From NCBI GenBank assembly GCA_022578965.1, contig MU400547.1:186001-250000 (forward strand): a stretch of 64,000 nt of DNA, written 5' to 3'. Below, piece after piece: positions 43,916 through 56,005 of this stretch. Position numbers and translations under genes: made by a program. Source of the DNA: Xylaria sp. FL1777 (Eukaryota > Ascomycota > Sordariomycetes > Xylariales > Xylariaceae). Every line of letters starts with the position of its first letter. Position 1 is the first letter of the stretch. A model generated the notes under the pieces. That model searched no databases. It saw nothing but the letters and a program-made list of their open reading frames with translations, and had not been told where the DNA came from.

Positions 43916-44487
43916 ATGATGACTTTGAATCGAACCTCGGTGCCTTGGGCTCGGGACGAGGACTGGGATAAACACCGGACAACCATCACAGATTTCATTG
44001 TCTTCAAGATCACATGCAGCGGCACGTCCAGTGGCCATCAGAACGTCGGTCCAATCTCGCCCATGTCCACGTGCTACAGTGCCGCATTGCCTGGATTCAT
44101 TTCTATGCCAGACACTACGAAGAAGCCACGACACTTGTTCTTCAAATCCTGAGTGACCCGCTGGCCAATACTGGCGTCATAGGCGGATGTGGATGCTACG
44201 ATATCTTATATGAAATTGCTATAGCTGAGAACAAGCATGACGTGGCTCTTGACATGCTACGAAAAGCAGTCAAGACTTCTGTGGGGGGGTACAGATACGC
44301 TCACTATTTAACTACTACCAAGATGGCGCGCTTAAAGTCTTACTTACGAAGTAGGGGCTGTCTCGAAGAAGCTGATAAAGTTCGCATGGACTCAGAATAT
44401 CTAAATGGTCTATACAGTTACTTGCGTGATTGTGAGAAGAATGAAAGATATAAGAACGTTGTATTTGGTTCACTTGGCTATGAGTAA
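43916..44487 (+). pseudogene. Truncated Clr5-like gene
   Basis: A first frame starts at ATG 43916 with WARDEDWDKHRTTITDF, resembling the beginning of a Clr5 domain, but it lacks the rest of that domain. A second frame (from about 44014 to 44487) encodes about 150 residues of helical repeats (RIAWIHFYARHYEEATTLVLQILSD and VALDMLRKAV) ending GSLGYE. This is the kind of C-terminal region seen in fungal Clr5-domain proteins. Joining the two needs a frame change, possibly an intron ending at ACATGCAG near 44018. The middle of a typical member is missing. Its position directly beside the transposon block suggests damage during or after insertion. A short functional gene remains possible. Confidence 0.45.
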
Positions 44488-44676
44488 GGTGAGTGAGGTG
44501 GTAATAATCAGTCTAGGGTCTTTGTAGAGGTAAGAGTCCTACGTTAGGGTGACACTAGACTAATAATATTAGTTATACAATAAATAAGAAAACATGAGTA
44601 TAATCCTTATACATAAGCTCGCTTAATTCTGTATTACTCATAATAATCTAGAGGTGAGAGGCTAGAATAGCAAGTA

Positions 44677-44706
44677 CTGTACTAAGATTTACTAGGAACA
44701 GTAAAC
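44677..44706 (+). repeat. Left terminal inverted repeat
   Basis: Begins CTGTACTAAGATTTACTAGG and ends in AGTAAACTG. It pairs with 53384-53413 on the opposite strand. Confidence 0.55.
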
Positions 44707-44851
44707 TGTTTATTAATGGTTTAAGAATTTTTATAGTTAATTAACTGTTTATTTAAATAATTATTTATAATCTTGAACGTTAATAAATTTAAACAGTTTA
44801 TTTGGTTTAAACGTTTAAAAATGTTCAACGTTTAAAAATTTTTTAATGTTG

Positions 44852-44882
44852 AATAAACGCTTAATAAACGCTTGATAAACGC
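44852..44882. repeat. 11-bp tandem repeat, three copies, in the outer element
   Basis: The unit AATAAACGCTT is repeated, the last copy being shortened and altered to GATAAACGC. It lies in the left arm of the outer TIR element. Confidence 0.65.
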
Positions 44883-45050
44883 AACGCTGAAAGGCTATAT
44901 AGTCTATAGCTTAACAGCCCTATGGCCCCTATAGCCACTATACAGCCCATACAGCCTATATAGCCACCCATACTAACCTACCTACCCATACCATATAGCT
45001 ATACAGACTGACCTACCCATACAGACTGACCTACTAACCACCTACCTACC

Positions 45051-45243
45051 TGTTATAACTAGGCTACTCAGGTACCTCAGCACATGTCACAGGTTATATA
45101 TATATATAAAATATCTTTCCTATACCCATTTTATAGAAGTTTTCTTCTTTTTTCAAGCTTTAGTCTTATTAAATACCTACTATAAAACTAAAGATATATT
45201 AACTATTATACTTAACCTTTAATGCTTTATATTTCCTATAATA
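45051..45243 (+). repeat. 5' LTR
   Basis: 193 bp, aligning without a gap to 52718-52910. I count 29 differences, all transitions. Its outer (left) part retains C and G where the 3' copy has T and A, and its inner part is the more mutated of the two. Confidence 0.9.
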
Positions 45244-48200
45244 ATTTTAAAGCTTTTTAAAATAAGGTTATTTATAATACTTTATTATATTATAAAATAG
45301 CTAAACATTAATTAACTATATAAGCTAGTGCTATTTTTAATAGCTTTTTTTTAAAACAAACTTTAATAATAAACTAAAAACAAACTTAGTATAAATTATT
45401 TTTAAAACTAAGCTTAAATAAACAATAATTACTTAGTGCTTTAAGTGCTAATACTTAACTATTATAAACATAAATTGTATAGCTTTTAGCTAAAATTAAA
45501 GAGCTAAAGCAGCAAATTACGCAGCAAAAAAATAAAAGTAAACAAGTTGCCTTAAAATTAAAAACAGCTTGTATTACTTCTATTTTATAATTAAGTAAAC
45601 GAAAAAACTAAAAAACAACATTTTTAAAAAAACAAAGAAACTTTTTAAACCTTAAAAAACAATTTTGCAACTTAAGTTAAAAACAAAAATATAAAAATCT
45701 TAGTAATAATAATAACTTTTTATTTTCTAGCTTTAATAAAAAACATAATTAAAAAAAACTTAAATATTAATTACGTTAAAATTGCTTATATTACTATTAG
45801 CACTATTTATTTAAAGATATTAATTTTAGCTAACTATTAAAGTTTAACTATAACTTTTTTAGTATAAAATTTATTTATTAATGCTAGCTAAAATAAATAA
45901 AAAAACTTTAAACTATTTTTAAAAAAGCTAATTAGAAATTTTGTTGCAATAAAAACAAGATTTTATATATACATAGTAATATAAACTAGAACTATAAAAA
46001 TGCTTATTAATTAGTATTACAAAAGTTATTAACCTTAGAAAAAAAACGATTTAAAACTAACTAAAAAGTATTTTTAAATTAAACTAAAACTTTGCTTAAG
46101 CAGTTTGCTTTTTTATAAGCTAACATAAGTATACAATTAAAATAAACAAGTTAATAAGCTAACTAAAACTTAAAACTATTTAATTAATACTTTACTAGCA
46201 TTAAACTTTAGAATATTTATTAAAATAAAAGCAAAAAAGCCTTGTTATATTACTAAAAACTAGGTGTACTACTTTAATAAAAGCTAATAAATTACTATAA
46301 CTTATTATTAACTATATAAGCTAACATAATTAATATTGCATAATAATGCTAAGAACTAATAACTAAAAAACAACGCTTAAACTGCAATAAAAAAAAACTA
46401 AAGTTAAATATTACTTAAATTACTAATAAATTAACCTTAAATATTAAATAAAACTAAACTAATAATTAATATACTAATATTAGCTATAAAAACAACAATA
46501 CTAATTTTAATAGTTAGAACTATTTTTGCAGAAGTAATAATTATAATAATAGCTATAATAATAATAACTAAAAATTTTATAAAAGCAATAATAGCTATAA
46601 AAGCTAGAACTAATACTATAAAAGCAATAATAATAAAAGTTATAGCTAATATTAAAACTAAGAATACATAAACAATTAAAGTAATAATAATAATACTTAT
46701 ACTTTAAAAAACTGTTATATTTTTAAAACTTTTTTAAATTAACTTTAAAATAACAATAAAAATAGTTTAAATTTAAACTTTTATAAAAACTTTATTTATT
46801 ATAGCTATAAATAATTTAGCTATATTATTTTTAATTGCTTTTAGCTTAAAAGTAATAATAATAATAGCAATAATAAAAATAATAAATTTAGTAGCTATAT
46901 TAACTATAATAGTAATATTACTTAAAAACAAACTATTTAAAAAATCTAAATAAATAAAAACTAAAACATAAATAAAAAAAACTAAAAATAGCAATTAAAG
47001 TTTTATATACCTTTTTTATAAAAGCTATAGTACTATAACTTAAAAAACAAATAATAAGCTTAGTACTAACTATATTAGCTATAAGTTTTAAGCTAAAGTT
47101 ATTACTTTATATATTTATTTTATGCTGTTTTTATATTTTTTGTACTATTTATTTTGTTAGCTTTATAAAACTATTTGTTAAAACTTATGTTAATTTTGAT
47201 TTATACGTTAAATATAATTATATTAGTTTTATTTTTGCTTTTTATTATAAATTATAGCAAGCACTTTTTTATATATTTATATTATAGTATGCTGCTAAAA
47301 ATAGATTTTTTACTTATAAAGCTTATTAAGTTGTTTATAAATTAACTAATAGTTGTAGTATTATTTATAAAATTAAATGTATATATATAACTATTAACTA
47401 TAACTATTGCTTTAAAGGCAACTCTTTTTTATTATTTTAAACTACCTTAAAAAATAAAAAAATTATACTAAATTTAAGCACTAATTAATAGTTTTTTAAA
47501 TTATGCTGCTTTTAAATAAAAATACTTAGCTTAACTAAGTTTATAAAAGCTTGCTAAAACTAAGCTTGTTATTATGCTATTATTTAATTACTTAAATTTA
47601 TATAGCTTAAAAAGTTAAAAAAAAGCCTTAGTTATTTTAATTTTATAGCAATTTTAAAAAAGTTTTATAATTTATTTAAGTTTTTTAATACTAATAAAAT
47701 AAACATATTGCTATAATTAAAGCAAAAAAACCTTGCTATTAAGCTAAAAAAAAACGCAGTTATACTTTATTTTTCTATATATTTATTAGCTTAAAATAAG
47801 CTAAAAAAACTACAAAAATAGCTTAATAAAATGCTAAAAGCAAAAAAAATTAAAAAGTTTACTAGCTTTATTAGCGCTTTAATTTTTTTTATACTTAAAA
47901 AAAATAAAAGCTTACGTTTATATATAAACTATAAAAAACTTAATTAAGTTATATATAAAAATTAATATATTTTATTATTTATTTTAAAGCTACTTAATAA
48001 AATTTTAAAAGCTAAAATTTTTAGCAAAATTAACTTTAAGAATACTTATTATTATTTATATATTTAAAAAGAAAATAAATAAAAAATAGCGTTTTATATA
48101 TGCTATAGCTACTATAAATTTTTAGTTATGCTTATAAGTTTATTAAATGTTTTTGCTACTTTTTAAAGTTATATATAAAAAGCACTTAATAATATAATAA

Positions 48201-51200
48201 ATATATTTTGTATTATATATTTTAATAATGTGTTTATTTTTTTTTTAAATAAAAATTTTTATATAAAACATATTTAAAACATTATTAAAAAGCTACAAAA
48301 AGCAAAACTATATGTTAAGCTATTTAAATGCTAATTTTATTAAAAAAAGATTAAATTTTTAAGTTATATTATTTTTAGCTAAAAAATTAAAATAAACTTT
48401 TTATATATAAATATTATTTAGCAATAGTTTATATTAAATACTTATTAAGCGCTATAATAATTTTTAAAGTTTTGCAATTTTTACTGCTGTTTTATAAACA
48501 GGTATTTTTATATTACTGCGTTTTTATTTAAATATTTAAAAAAAAACGTAATAAAAACAAAAAAAAGTCGAATTTCTTTAAATAGTTTTAAAAAAAAAGC
48601 TTTTAAAAACCTTTAAAATATATTTAAGTAAGCTATTTTTTTTATATATTTTAACCCTAAAAAACAAATATTGCTAAAAACCGATTTTTTTAAAGTAGCT
48701 TTTGCAGAAAATTTATTTTAGCAAAATAATTAAAGCATTTTTAAACTAATTATATTTTATTTTTAAAAGCTATCTAAAAAAAAAATATAATATAATATGC
48801 TTAACTAAAAAATGCTTGCAATAATAAATTGCTTTAAGTACTAGCAGCATTATTTATAAAAAAGCAATTTACTAGTTAAAATATTAATTAATTATGCTAA
48901 CTTTTAAGCGTTTATAAAAATGCTAAAGCTTAATAAAAAGCAAGCTTATTAATGTTTATTATTAGTTTTTTTTAACTTTATTATTAAATATTAAGCAAGC
49001 AAAAAAAACAAAGCTAATTTTTTTTTGCGCTGTTTTAATTATATAGCTATTTTGCTTAGTAATATTAACATTTTTTTAACGTTAAAAAAAAAAGTTGCAG
49101 TAGTATAACAAATTAAAGTTTTTAATTTATATTTTAATGCTTAAGCTAAAGCTTTATATTTTAAAGCTATATTTGCTAAAAAAGCTTTTTTTATTTAAGC
49201 AGTTATACGTTTGCGTGCATAAATAGCTGCAAGCTTAAAAAAATTAAAAGATCTAAAAGCTTCTAAAAAGCTAAAAAACCTTATTTAAAAAGTTTAAAAA
49301 AAAAACCTTAAATATTATATAATTATAAAATAATTAAAAGCAAAAAAACTTACAAATTTTTAATAATTAATAAAAAAATTTTTAGTTTGCTATAAAAATA
49401 AAATTTATATTTTTTTTAAAAAAGCTATATATTTTTAACTTATTAAGCTATATTATAATAATTTTTTAGTTAAACATTTTAGCTAAAGCTGCACTTTAGA
49501 ACTACTATAATAAAAGTTTTACTAAAGCAATATAAAACTAAATGTTAAAAAATATATATAAAGCTATATAATTTGCTTTAAAACTAAAACAAAATACTAC
49601 TAAAAATATAGTAAACTTAACGCTTTATTAATATTTAATAAACTTATATAAAAGCTATTTATAAACTTTATTATAAGTTTACTAAAAACTTTTTATAAAA
49701 AAAAACTAATTAATGCTATTTTTATTATTATAAACAGATTTATTAAGCTTATATACTTATTTTTAGTTAATACTATTATAACTTTAGTTAAGCTAGCAGT
49801 TTTATTTTATTATAAAATTAAATGTATTTATAATAGCTTAAAAAGTATTATTTTTAATAAAAGCTTTATTTTTACTAGCTAATTTTAGTTTAATTTATGT
49901 TATTACTTAAAAGTTAAGCAAAAGCTTTTAGTAGTATTTTACTTTAAAACTAATAAACAAACAAAACAAATAAACTAAATAATTAAAAGCTATTTTAAGT
50001 ACTTTATAAATAATAAATAAACTAATTAGCTTTAATTTTTATTTTAAGCCTTTTTTGTTATAAATTTTACTATTAATTTTATAACTAAATAATTATTTTT
50101 TAAAGCTTTATATAGTTATATGCTAAAATTTTGTTTGTTTATTAAAAATAACTTTATATTAAAAAAAATTTTAGTTATATAAAAACGTTTTAATAAGTTA
50201 TAAACTATTAAAAACAAAATAACAAAGCAATAATAAATTATAACTAATAAATATATAAAATATTATAATAATAAGCATAAACTTATAACTTTTAAAACTA
50301 AAAACTTAGTAGCATTATTAATAAAAAATATTAAGTTTAAAAATAAAAAATTAGCGCTTAAGTTTATTAAACCTTTTTAAATTCTTTTTATAGTTAGTTT
50401 ATAAGCATATTATATTAATTTTTTAAAATAATATAGCTGCTTTTATTCCGTTTTTTTAATTTAGTTACTTAAGCTTTAAAAAGCTAAACATAAATATAGT
50501 TTACTTATGTTAAACCTTAAAAATAAATCAAAAAAATAAAAAGTTAAAAATATAGTAAATAAAATAACTTATAATAAAAAAAAATATTATTTTATTAAGT
50601 AAAAAAGCTAGCTAATTAAATATAATTAATAAATATTTATTACTAATATTATAGCTTTTAAAACAATTAAAAACTTTAAAAAGCGCTTAAATTACAAAAA
50701 AAAAGCAAAACTATTAAGCTAATAAAATAGTACTAATTTATTATTAATTTAACTATAAATTAAAACTTAAATATATTATATATACTAATTAGTTATTTTT
50801 TTGTTTTTAATTATATAATAAAAATTGTATTTATTGCTTTAAGTTTTAAAATATTTGCGCTTTATTAATAAGCTATACGTAAAAACGCTATAAATAAGTT
50901 ATAATATTTTTACAAAAAAGCTTTAAAATACTAATTATTAAACTTTAAAACATTTTTATGTTAAAAAAAGCTAATTAAATATTTTTATTTATGCTTATTA
51001 GCAATAGTTAATATAGCTTTATGCATATTTTTTTTAAAAAAAATAAAAGTAGCTTTTTAAGCTGTATATTTATAGTTTAAAATTTATACTTTAAGTACAA
51101 TTAAACAAGTATACTGCTAGCATTAAAAATAATTTTAATTTTATTAAAAAACCCTATAAAATTAGTTTAAATAAAGCTACTTATAGCATTTATATAAAAA

Positions 51201-52701
51201 AGCTTAATAGCTTAGCAAGCTAAAAATTTGCGCTTTATTATTAAATGTTTATATTTAGCATAATGTTTTTATATTGTTAATTATTAGCTAAACTTTATAT
51301 AAAATAAAAACAAAACTACTTATTTTTATGTTACTAATTTTATTAATTAATTAAAACTAAGCTTTATAAGTTAACAAAAAACGTAAAAATGCTTTTAAAA
51401 AACAAAACTGCATAGCTACAAAGTTAACATAATAATTGTTTGAAGTTTTCTAAATAATAGCGTAATTCTTATTTATAATAACTTTTCTATAGTTATTTTT
51501 TTAAAAAACAAAAAAATAAACAAACTAGTTTAATAATTTTTAAATATATATTATATTAAAATATAATATAGTAAACAGTTAACTTATTAATAAAACTAAT
51601 TTAAAATAAATATAAATTAACTTATAAGCTTGCATAAAGTATAGCTATTTATATAGCTTATATAAGCTATTATTTTTAGGTTTTTAAATTTGCAAACTAT
51701 ATTTAAAAACAAGCTATTTTTTAGCTAAAATACTTTTTTAAAACGCTTAAAATAAAGCTAACATACTAACAAACTACTTAAAACTATTGCTTTTTTAATA
51801 GTTTTATATTTTTTATTTTTAGCTTTAGTAATTTGCTTGCAAAATTTATAAACAAAAGTTATTATAAAAACAAGCTAACGTTTAGCTAGCATAAAAACTT
51901 TAATATTTGCATTAAAATTAAACTTATTTTTTGCGTTATTTATATTAAAATTACGTAAAACAGCATTTAAATCTTCATTTAAATTTATAAAGTTTAAATC
52001 ATTTTTATTTTTATTTTTATTTTCTTTTTTTTAACTTATAAAAAGCTTAATAGTATTTATATTTTTATTAAAATTAAAGCTGTTTTAAAAAAAAAGCAAA
52101 CTGCTAAAACTTTTATTTTTATTACTAAAGTTATTAAACTTTTAGCAAAAAAGTTTATTAAAGTTTTGTTTTATAGTAAAATTAAACTTATTTTTAAATA
52201 AATTTAAGCATAAAGCAAGTTGCAATAATTTTTTACGTTTACATTTATAACTACAGCTTTAACTATAACTACATTTACGTATATTATTTTTAATTATTAT
52301 AAGTTTAAACAGCATAATTATAATATAAATAATAATTAAAAAAAAAGCAAAAGAAATGTAAAATAAGTATAAAAATAGCAGTAGTAAAATGTATAGCTAA
52401 AATTAATTGTTTAATAGTAGCTAAAAAAAAAAAAAAGAAAAAAAAAAAAAAAAAAAAAACATATAGCAACAGAAATATAAACGCAAAACTTGCTATAAAT
52501 ATAGCACAGAACAAACATAACTTAACATGTAAACACAAGCATAAATACATAAATACTTTAATTACTATACTATATAAGCATTTTATTTAATATACTACAT
52601 TTATGCTTAATTACTTTACACTACTTTATTTTACTACTTATACTTAAAATTAATTACTTTAATTAATTTTACTTATATATAAGTTAAAAATAACCTAATT
52701 A

Positions 52702-52717
52702 AAAAAAAAAAAGTAGT
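52702..52717 (+). other. Candidate polypurine tract
   Basis: A run of A followed by GTAG lies immediately upstream of the 3' LTR. In an RIP-mutated element an A-run may partly reflect former G residues, so this is supportive only. Confidence 0.4.
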
Positions 52718-52910
52718 TGTTATAACTAAGCTACTTAAGTACCTTAGCATATATTATAGGTTATATATATATATAGAATATCTTTCTTATACTTATTTTA
52801 TAGGAGTTTTCTTCTTTCTTCAAGCTTTAATCTTGTTAAATACCTACTATGAAACTAGAGATATATTGACTATTGTACTTGACCTTTGATGCTTCATACC
52901 TCCCGTGACA
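52718..52910 (+). repeat. 3' LTR
   Basis: 193 bp, the mirror case: the inner (left) part is more mutated and the outer (right) part is better preserved. The end reads TCCCGTGACA, whereas the 5' copy reads TCCTATAATA. Confidence 0.9.
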
Positions 52911-53106
52911 CTACTTACCCATACAAGCCTATATAGCTAGAAAGAAGTCGCAATACTTTCGTTCACTTCTATTTCAATTCAAATAATACAGCAATCTTTA
53001 GTTTCAATAAAATAGCCAATTTAGTAGGTAGCTAGAATACATACAATACAATACAACAGTTTAATTCAAACAAGTTCCATAATTTTCAATACAGCTAAAC
53101 ATAGCC

Positions 53107-53178
53107 AGTAGCTAATATAGTAGTAGCTAATACAGTAACTAATACAGTAGCTAATATAGTAGCTAGTATAGTAGCTAG
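53107..53178. repeat. 12-bp tandem repeat in the outer element
   Basis: About six copies of a 12-base unit of the type AGTAGCTAATAY occupy this stretch in the right arm of the outer TIR element. Confidence 0.7.
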
Positions 53179-53383
53179 GTAAGTAGGTCAAGGGGTGGCC
53201 CAATTATTTTAGCATATAATACAGCGGGCTTAGTGGTCTTTAACGTTTTAGCGGTCTTCAACGTTTGAAAACTTTTCGACGTTTAAAATTTTTAAACCAT
53301 TTATTTTTGTCAACTGTATTTCAGCACTTTATTTTTTTCAACGCGTTGAAAATTTTCAACTGTTAATTCACCATTAATTTACA

Positions 53384-53413
53384 GTTTACTACTTCTAGCA
53401 AGTCTTGGTACGG
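53384..53413 (-). repeat. Right terminal inverted repeat
   Basis: On the minus strand it begins CCGTACCAAGACTTGCTAGA. All differences from the left copy are C/T or G/A, as expected from RIP of an originally near-identical repeat. Confidence 0.55.
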
Positions 53414-53639
53414 TAGTAATCCCCGCTTCCCCTCCCCCTTTTTTTGAAACCCAACCCCCCCCTCCCCCCTTTTTATAGGTAATACCTAGAAATTTGAGCA
53501 TTAGACACTGACCCAGAAGCATCATGAAGTCTTTCGATCATGTAAATTTATATTGTATTGGATTTTATAGTTAAGAGAGTTTTGATTATGTACAGTATTC
53601 TGTTTTAAGTTGTTTCGTGATGTGGTATCAACACCATCA

Positions 53640-55227
53640 CTAAATATTTCTACTCACAGAATACATGAATGAACCCCCAGAACTTACAGCGCAAATGCGA
53701 TCACCGCTCGACCGCCAAATTCCCAGGCCGCAGAAACTCCCATGGATAACGTGCCAGGTCCCAACAAGGGGATAATGCACCTTCTCTCCCGACGCGTGTA
53801 ATACCAGATCGTACAAACAATGCTCGACTCTTCGCTGAACAACATACGAATTTTCCACCAATGGCACTTGAGATTGCAGGCTCTCCAAAATAGATTCCCA
53901 CTCTCTAGGAGTTAGATCTCCCCCAAATATAATTCCAGCGCCTTTTCCGCCTCGAATTGGCTTTAGAATGTATCCATCCTTTAGCCCGGGAGAAGACATC
54001 GAGTTTTGGAGCAGGGAATGCAATTGAGGTGAGCCGGGGATAAATGTGTCCACAATGCCTTCATCTAAGGCCCGCGCCTGGTCTGGCGTTAATACCTGAG
54101 TCCGTACCAGCTGTTCTAGCTCCTGTTTCACGATACCGAGCATGCGCTTGTCGTGAACTAGCAAAACTGTTCGGAGATCGTTGAAGCAGCGGAGGCTAAT
54201 CTGTCGGAGCATGTCCCGTGGTAGGGCAAATAGCTCATGTTGATGAAGTTCCAAGCCGACCTGTTGGATCTCTTCTACGGTCTCTCCTTTGCTGTTGACG
54301 AATTGATGTGGAAAAGGAAGCATTGTGTGACCCTTTTTCTGCTGCGCTAAACAACATAGCCGATATCCGCGTTCTACCTCAGGGTGAGGCTCAAGCCTGA
54401 GATCTGAAGGACCTATAAGTCGCGGAGTGATGCTGAATCTCTCCTGAGCGTTGTTGATAAACATATGAATGTCTATCCCTGCTTCTTCCCCGATGAGGAG
54501 ATGCAAGGGCAAGCTAGGGTTAAAGAGAGAGCGTAACCCATTAAGAATCTACCTATTATTAGATTAAGTGATTATGGAATAGAGGTCACCGGTAGTAGGT
54601 CTAGACTCACACTCTTAGGGGTCGTTGTGCTAGCTAGTTTAAAGTCTCCAAGGTTCGTGTCGTCGAGAACTTCTTGTCCGCAGGCCAAGTACATGGTTCC
54701 GTTGAAAGAGAAGCGGCCGTTGATTTCTGTGATGAGAAAATTCTCAACGGCCTCCTTATCTTGACAGCCTGTGCGATCTTCGATTAGGAAGTCTGGTCTC
54801 CAAGAACCTAGACATTCGGAATAGTCCTTCAACTTCTCCTGCGAAACTTGATCCTCAAGCCACTTAGATGGGTGTTAATGGGTCAAATCCACAGCTCTAA
54901 CACTAGTGGTACGAAGAATGGAGATGGACTAACCTTCAAGAGATCTTCTTCTTCCCGTTTGAGGGGCATACGCTCGAAGAATCGTGCATCTTGATCACTC
55001 CACCACCTCTTAACAATGTTAGTCACAGCAGCAGTTAATGCTGTAGACAATTCCACTATCTGTTGGTGATGATACTTGGTGACAAGAATTGGGCGAGGAC
55101 AGGCCGCGCGATATGAGGCCCTTGGCCACAGGTGGGCGGGACACTTGGATAAGAGATCAGATGTAAAGTCATGATGGCTAATCCCAACCCGAATCTGTTG
55201 CAACCTAGTTGATGTTGTGTATTCCAT
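53640..55227 (-). CDS. ATP-grasp ligase-like enzyme
   Basis: Exons (to 55227)-54934, 54862-54611 and 54548-53640 join in frame across 71- and 62-bp introns, giving about 484 residues from the first in-frame ATG. The frame stays open upstream to a possible splice acceptor near 55303, so a further 5' exon is likely. N-terminal region: RPILVTKYHHQQIVELSTAL and FFERMPLKREEEDLLKWL. Centre: GSWRPDFLIE and ENFLITEINGRFSFNG. C-terminal third: KPIRGGKGAGIIFGG (near 374), which looks like the ATP-binding glycine-rich strand-loop, then YVVQRRVEH (near 419) and AVSSGGS near the end. This order suits ATP-grasp enzymes of the circularly permuted type. These enzymes form amide bonds through acyl-phosphates; the substrate is unknown. 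Divergent promoter with the dioxygenase next door suggests co-regulation. Confidence 0.75.
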
Positions 55228-56005
55228 CTGGATATCTTGGGGGATTGCAACTGTCGATGGAATGCTAAGACACACATAGACGGACCGAGGAGACCTAGTA
55301 TCTGTGAAATTGCTAGATATAAGCTAGTCAATTGATATCTGGGATCAAACTTTCCTGCTCTGTCTGTCTGGCGTGCTAATTGTGGAGTTTTATGATCCAG
55401 ATTACCCGGTCATGACTACCAAAAGACCCGACTAACTTTATACGACTGGGTTACGCTCCCGCGGAAATGTGGAAGACACAGAATATGGACTAGGTATTAG
55501 ACGAAAATGCAAGGAGACCCAAATGCTACGCTATAACCTTGACACGTCTCGGTATAAGACGGCCAATGGATTCCCTGACACGGGCAGGAAAAGAAACAAT
55601 GGGCCAAGAGATCTAAAGAGAACTATTAGCTGAATAATAGACTGCGTTCCAAAGCGCTTGAGTACGAGCCCTTGTCACGGCCTGACAGGCTAGCTTACTC
55701 CAGTCAATTCCGGCGCTGCAACCCAATTACTAAGTATTATCAGAGACTCAGTGAGTCCACCAATATTTAGGTTCGATCTGTGGTTGTGATATCTTGTGTC
55801 CTGTTTGGCCCCGAACACTGTTATCCCTGTAACTATCCGATATAAATTAGCGTTCATTACGGAGAGCATCTTTGTGACGTAGATGTACATCTATTCATCT
55901 CGAGGGTTCTATCAAAAATGCTTCTACAAGAAGAAATATAAATCGACACATTCATGTTGTAACGAACAAAGATTAAAGCTGCAAGATTTTACAATCCTGC
56001 CAGTC
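55228..56005. other. Divergent promoter between ligase and dioxygenase
   Basis: About 0.7 kb separates the two divergent genes. It probably contains a 5' exon of the ATP-grasp gene (open frame to 55323, upstream exon not found) and the promoters of both genes. No clear binding-site palindrome was recognised. Confidence 0.5.

Larger units (their letters stand above)
45051..52910 (+). mobile_element. RIP-inactivated LTR retrotransposon
   Basis: A 7860-bp element bounded by two 193-bp direct repeats (45051-45243 and 52718-52910). The repeats begin TG and, in the better-preserved copy, end CA. It is flanked by CTACC (45046-45050) and CTACT (52911-52915), a 5-bp target duplication with one C-to-T change. 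The interior is extremely AT-rich with stops in all frames. G and C survive mainly in scattered GC, GCTT and AAGC contexts, the expected end state of repeat-induced point mutation. A purine-rich tract (A-run followed by GTAG) lies directly before the 3' LTR, fitting a polypurine tract and plus-strand orientation. No gag or pol motif is readable, so the superfamily (Gypsy or Copia) cannot be assigned. Confidence 0.9.
44677..53413. mobile_element. Outer TIR element (MITE-like), interrupted by an LTR retrotransposon
   Basis: About 30 bases at the left end (starting CTGTACTAAG at 44677) and the reverse complement of the right end (starting CCGTACCAAG at 53413) align, with about six differences that are all transitions. 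Both ends are flanked by TA (44675-44676 and 53414-53415), the target duplication used by Tc1/mariner-type elements. Without the inserted retrotransposon the element is about 880 bp and has no coding frame, so it is probably a non-autonomous element. Its interior has AACGTTTAAA-type inverted words and short tandem repeats on each side. Confidence 0.55.

Noticed and set aside
46773..46994. Short frames inside the AT block (also 52305-52550)
   Set aside because: They are made of Ile/Phe/Leu/Asn/Lys codons produced by extreme AT content and RIP, within a dead retrotransposon. No readable gag or pol motif.
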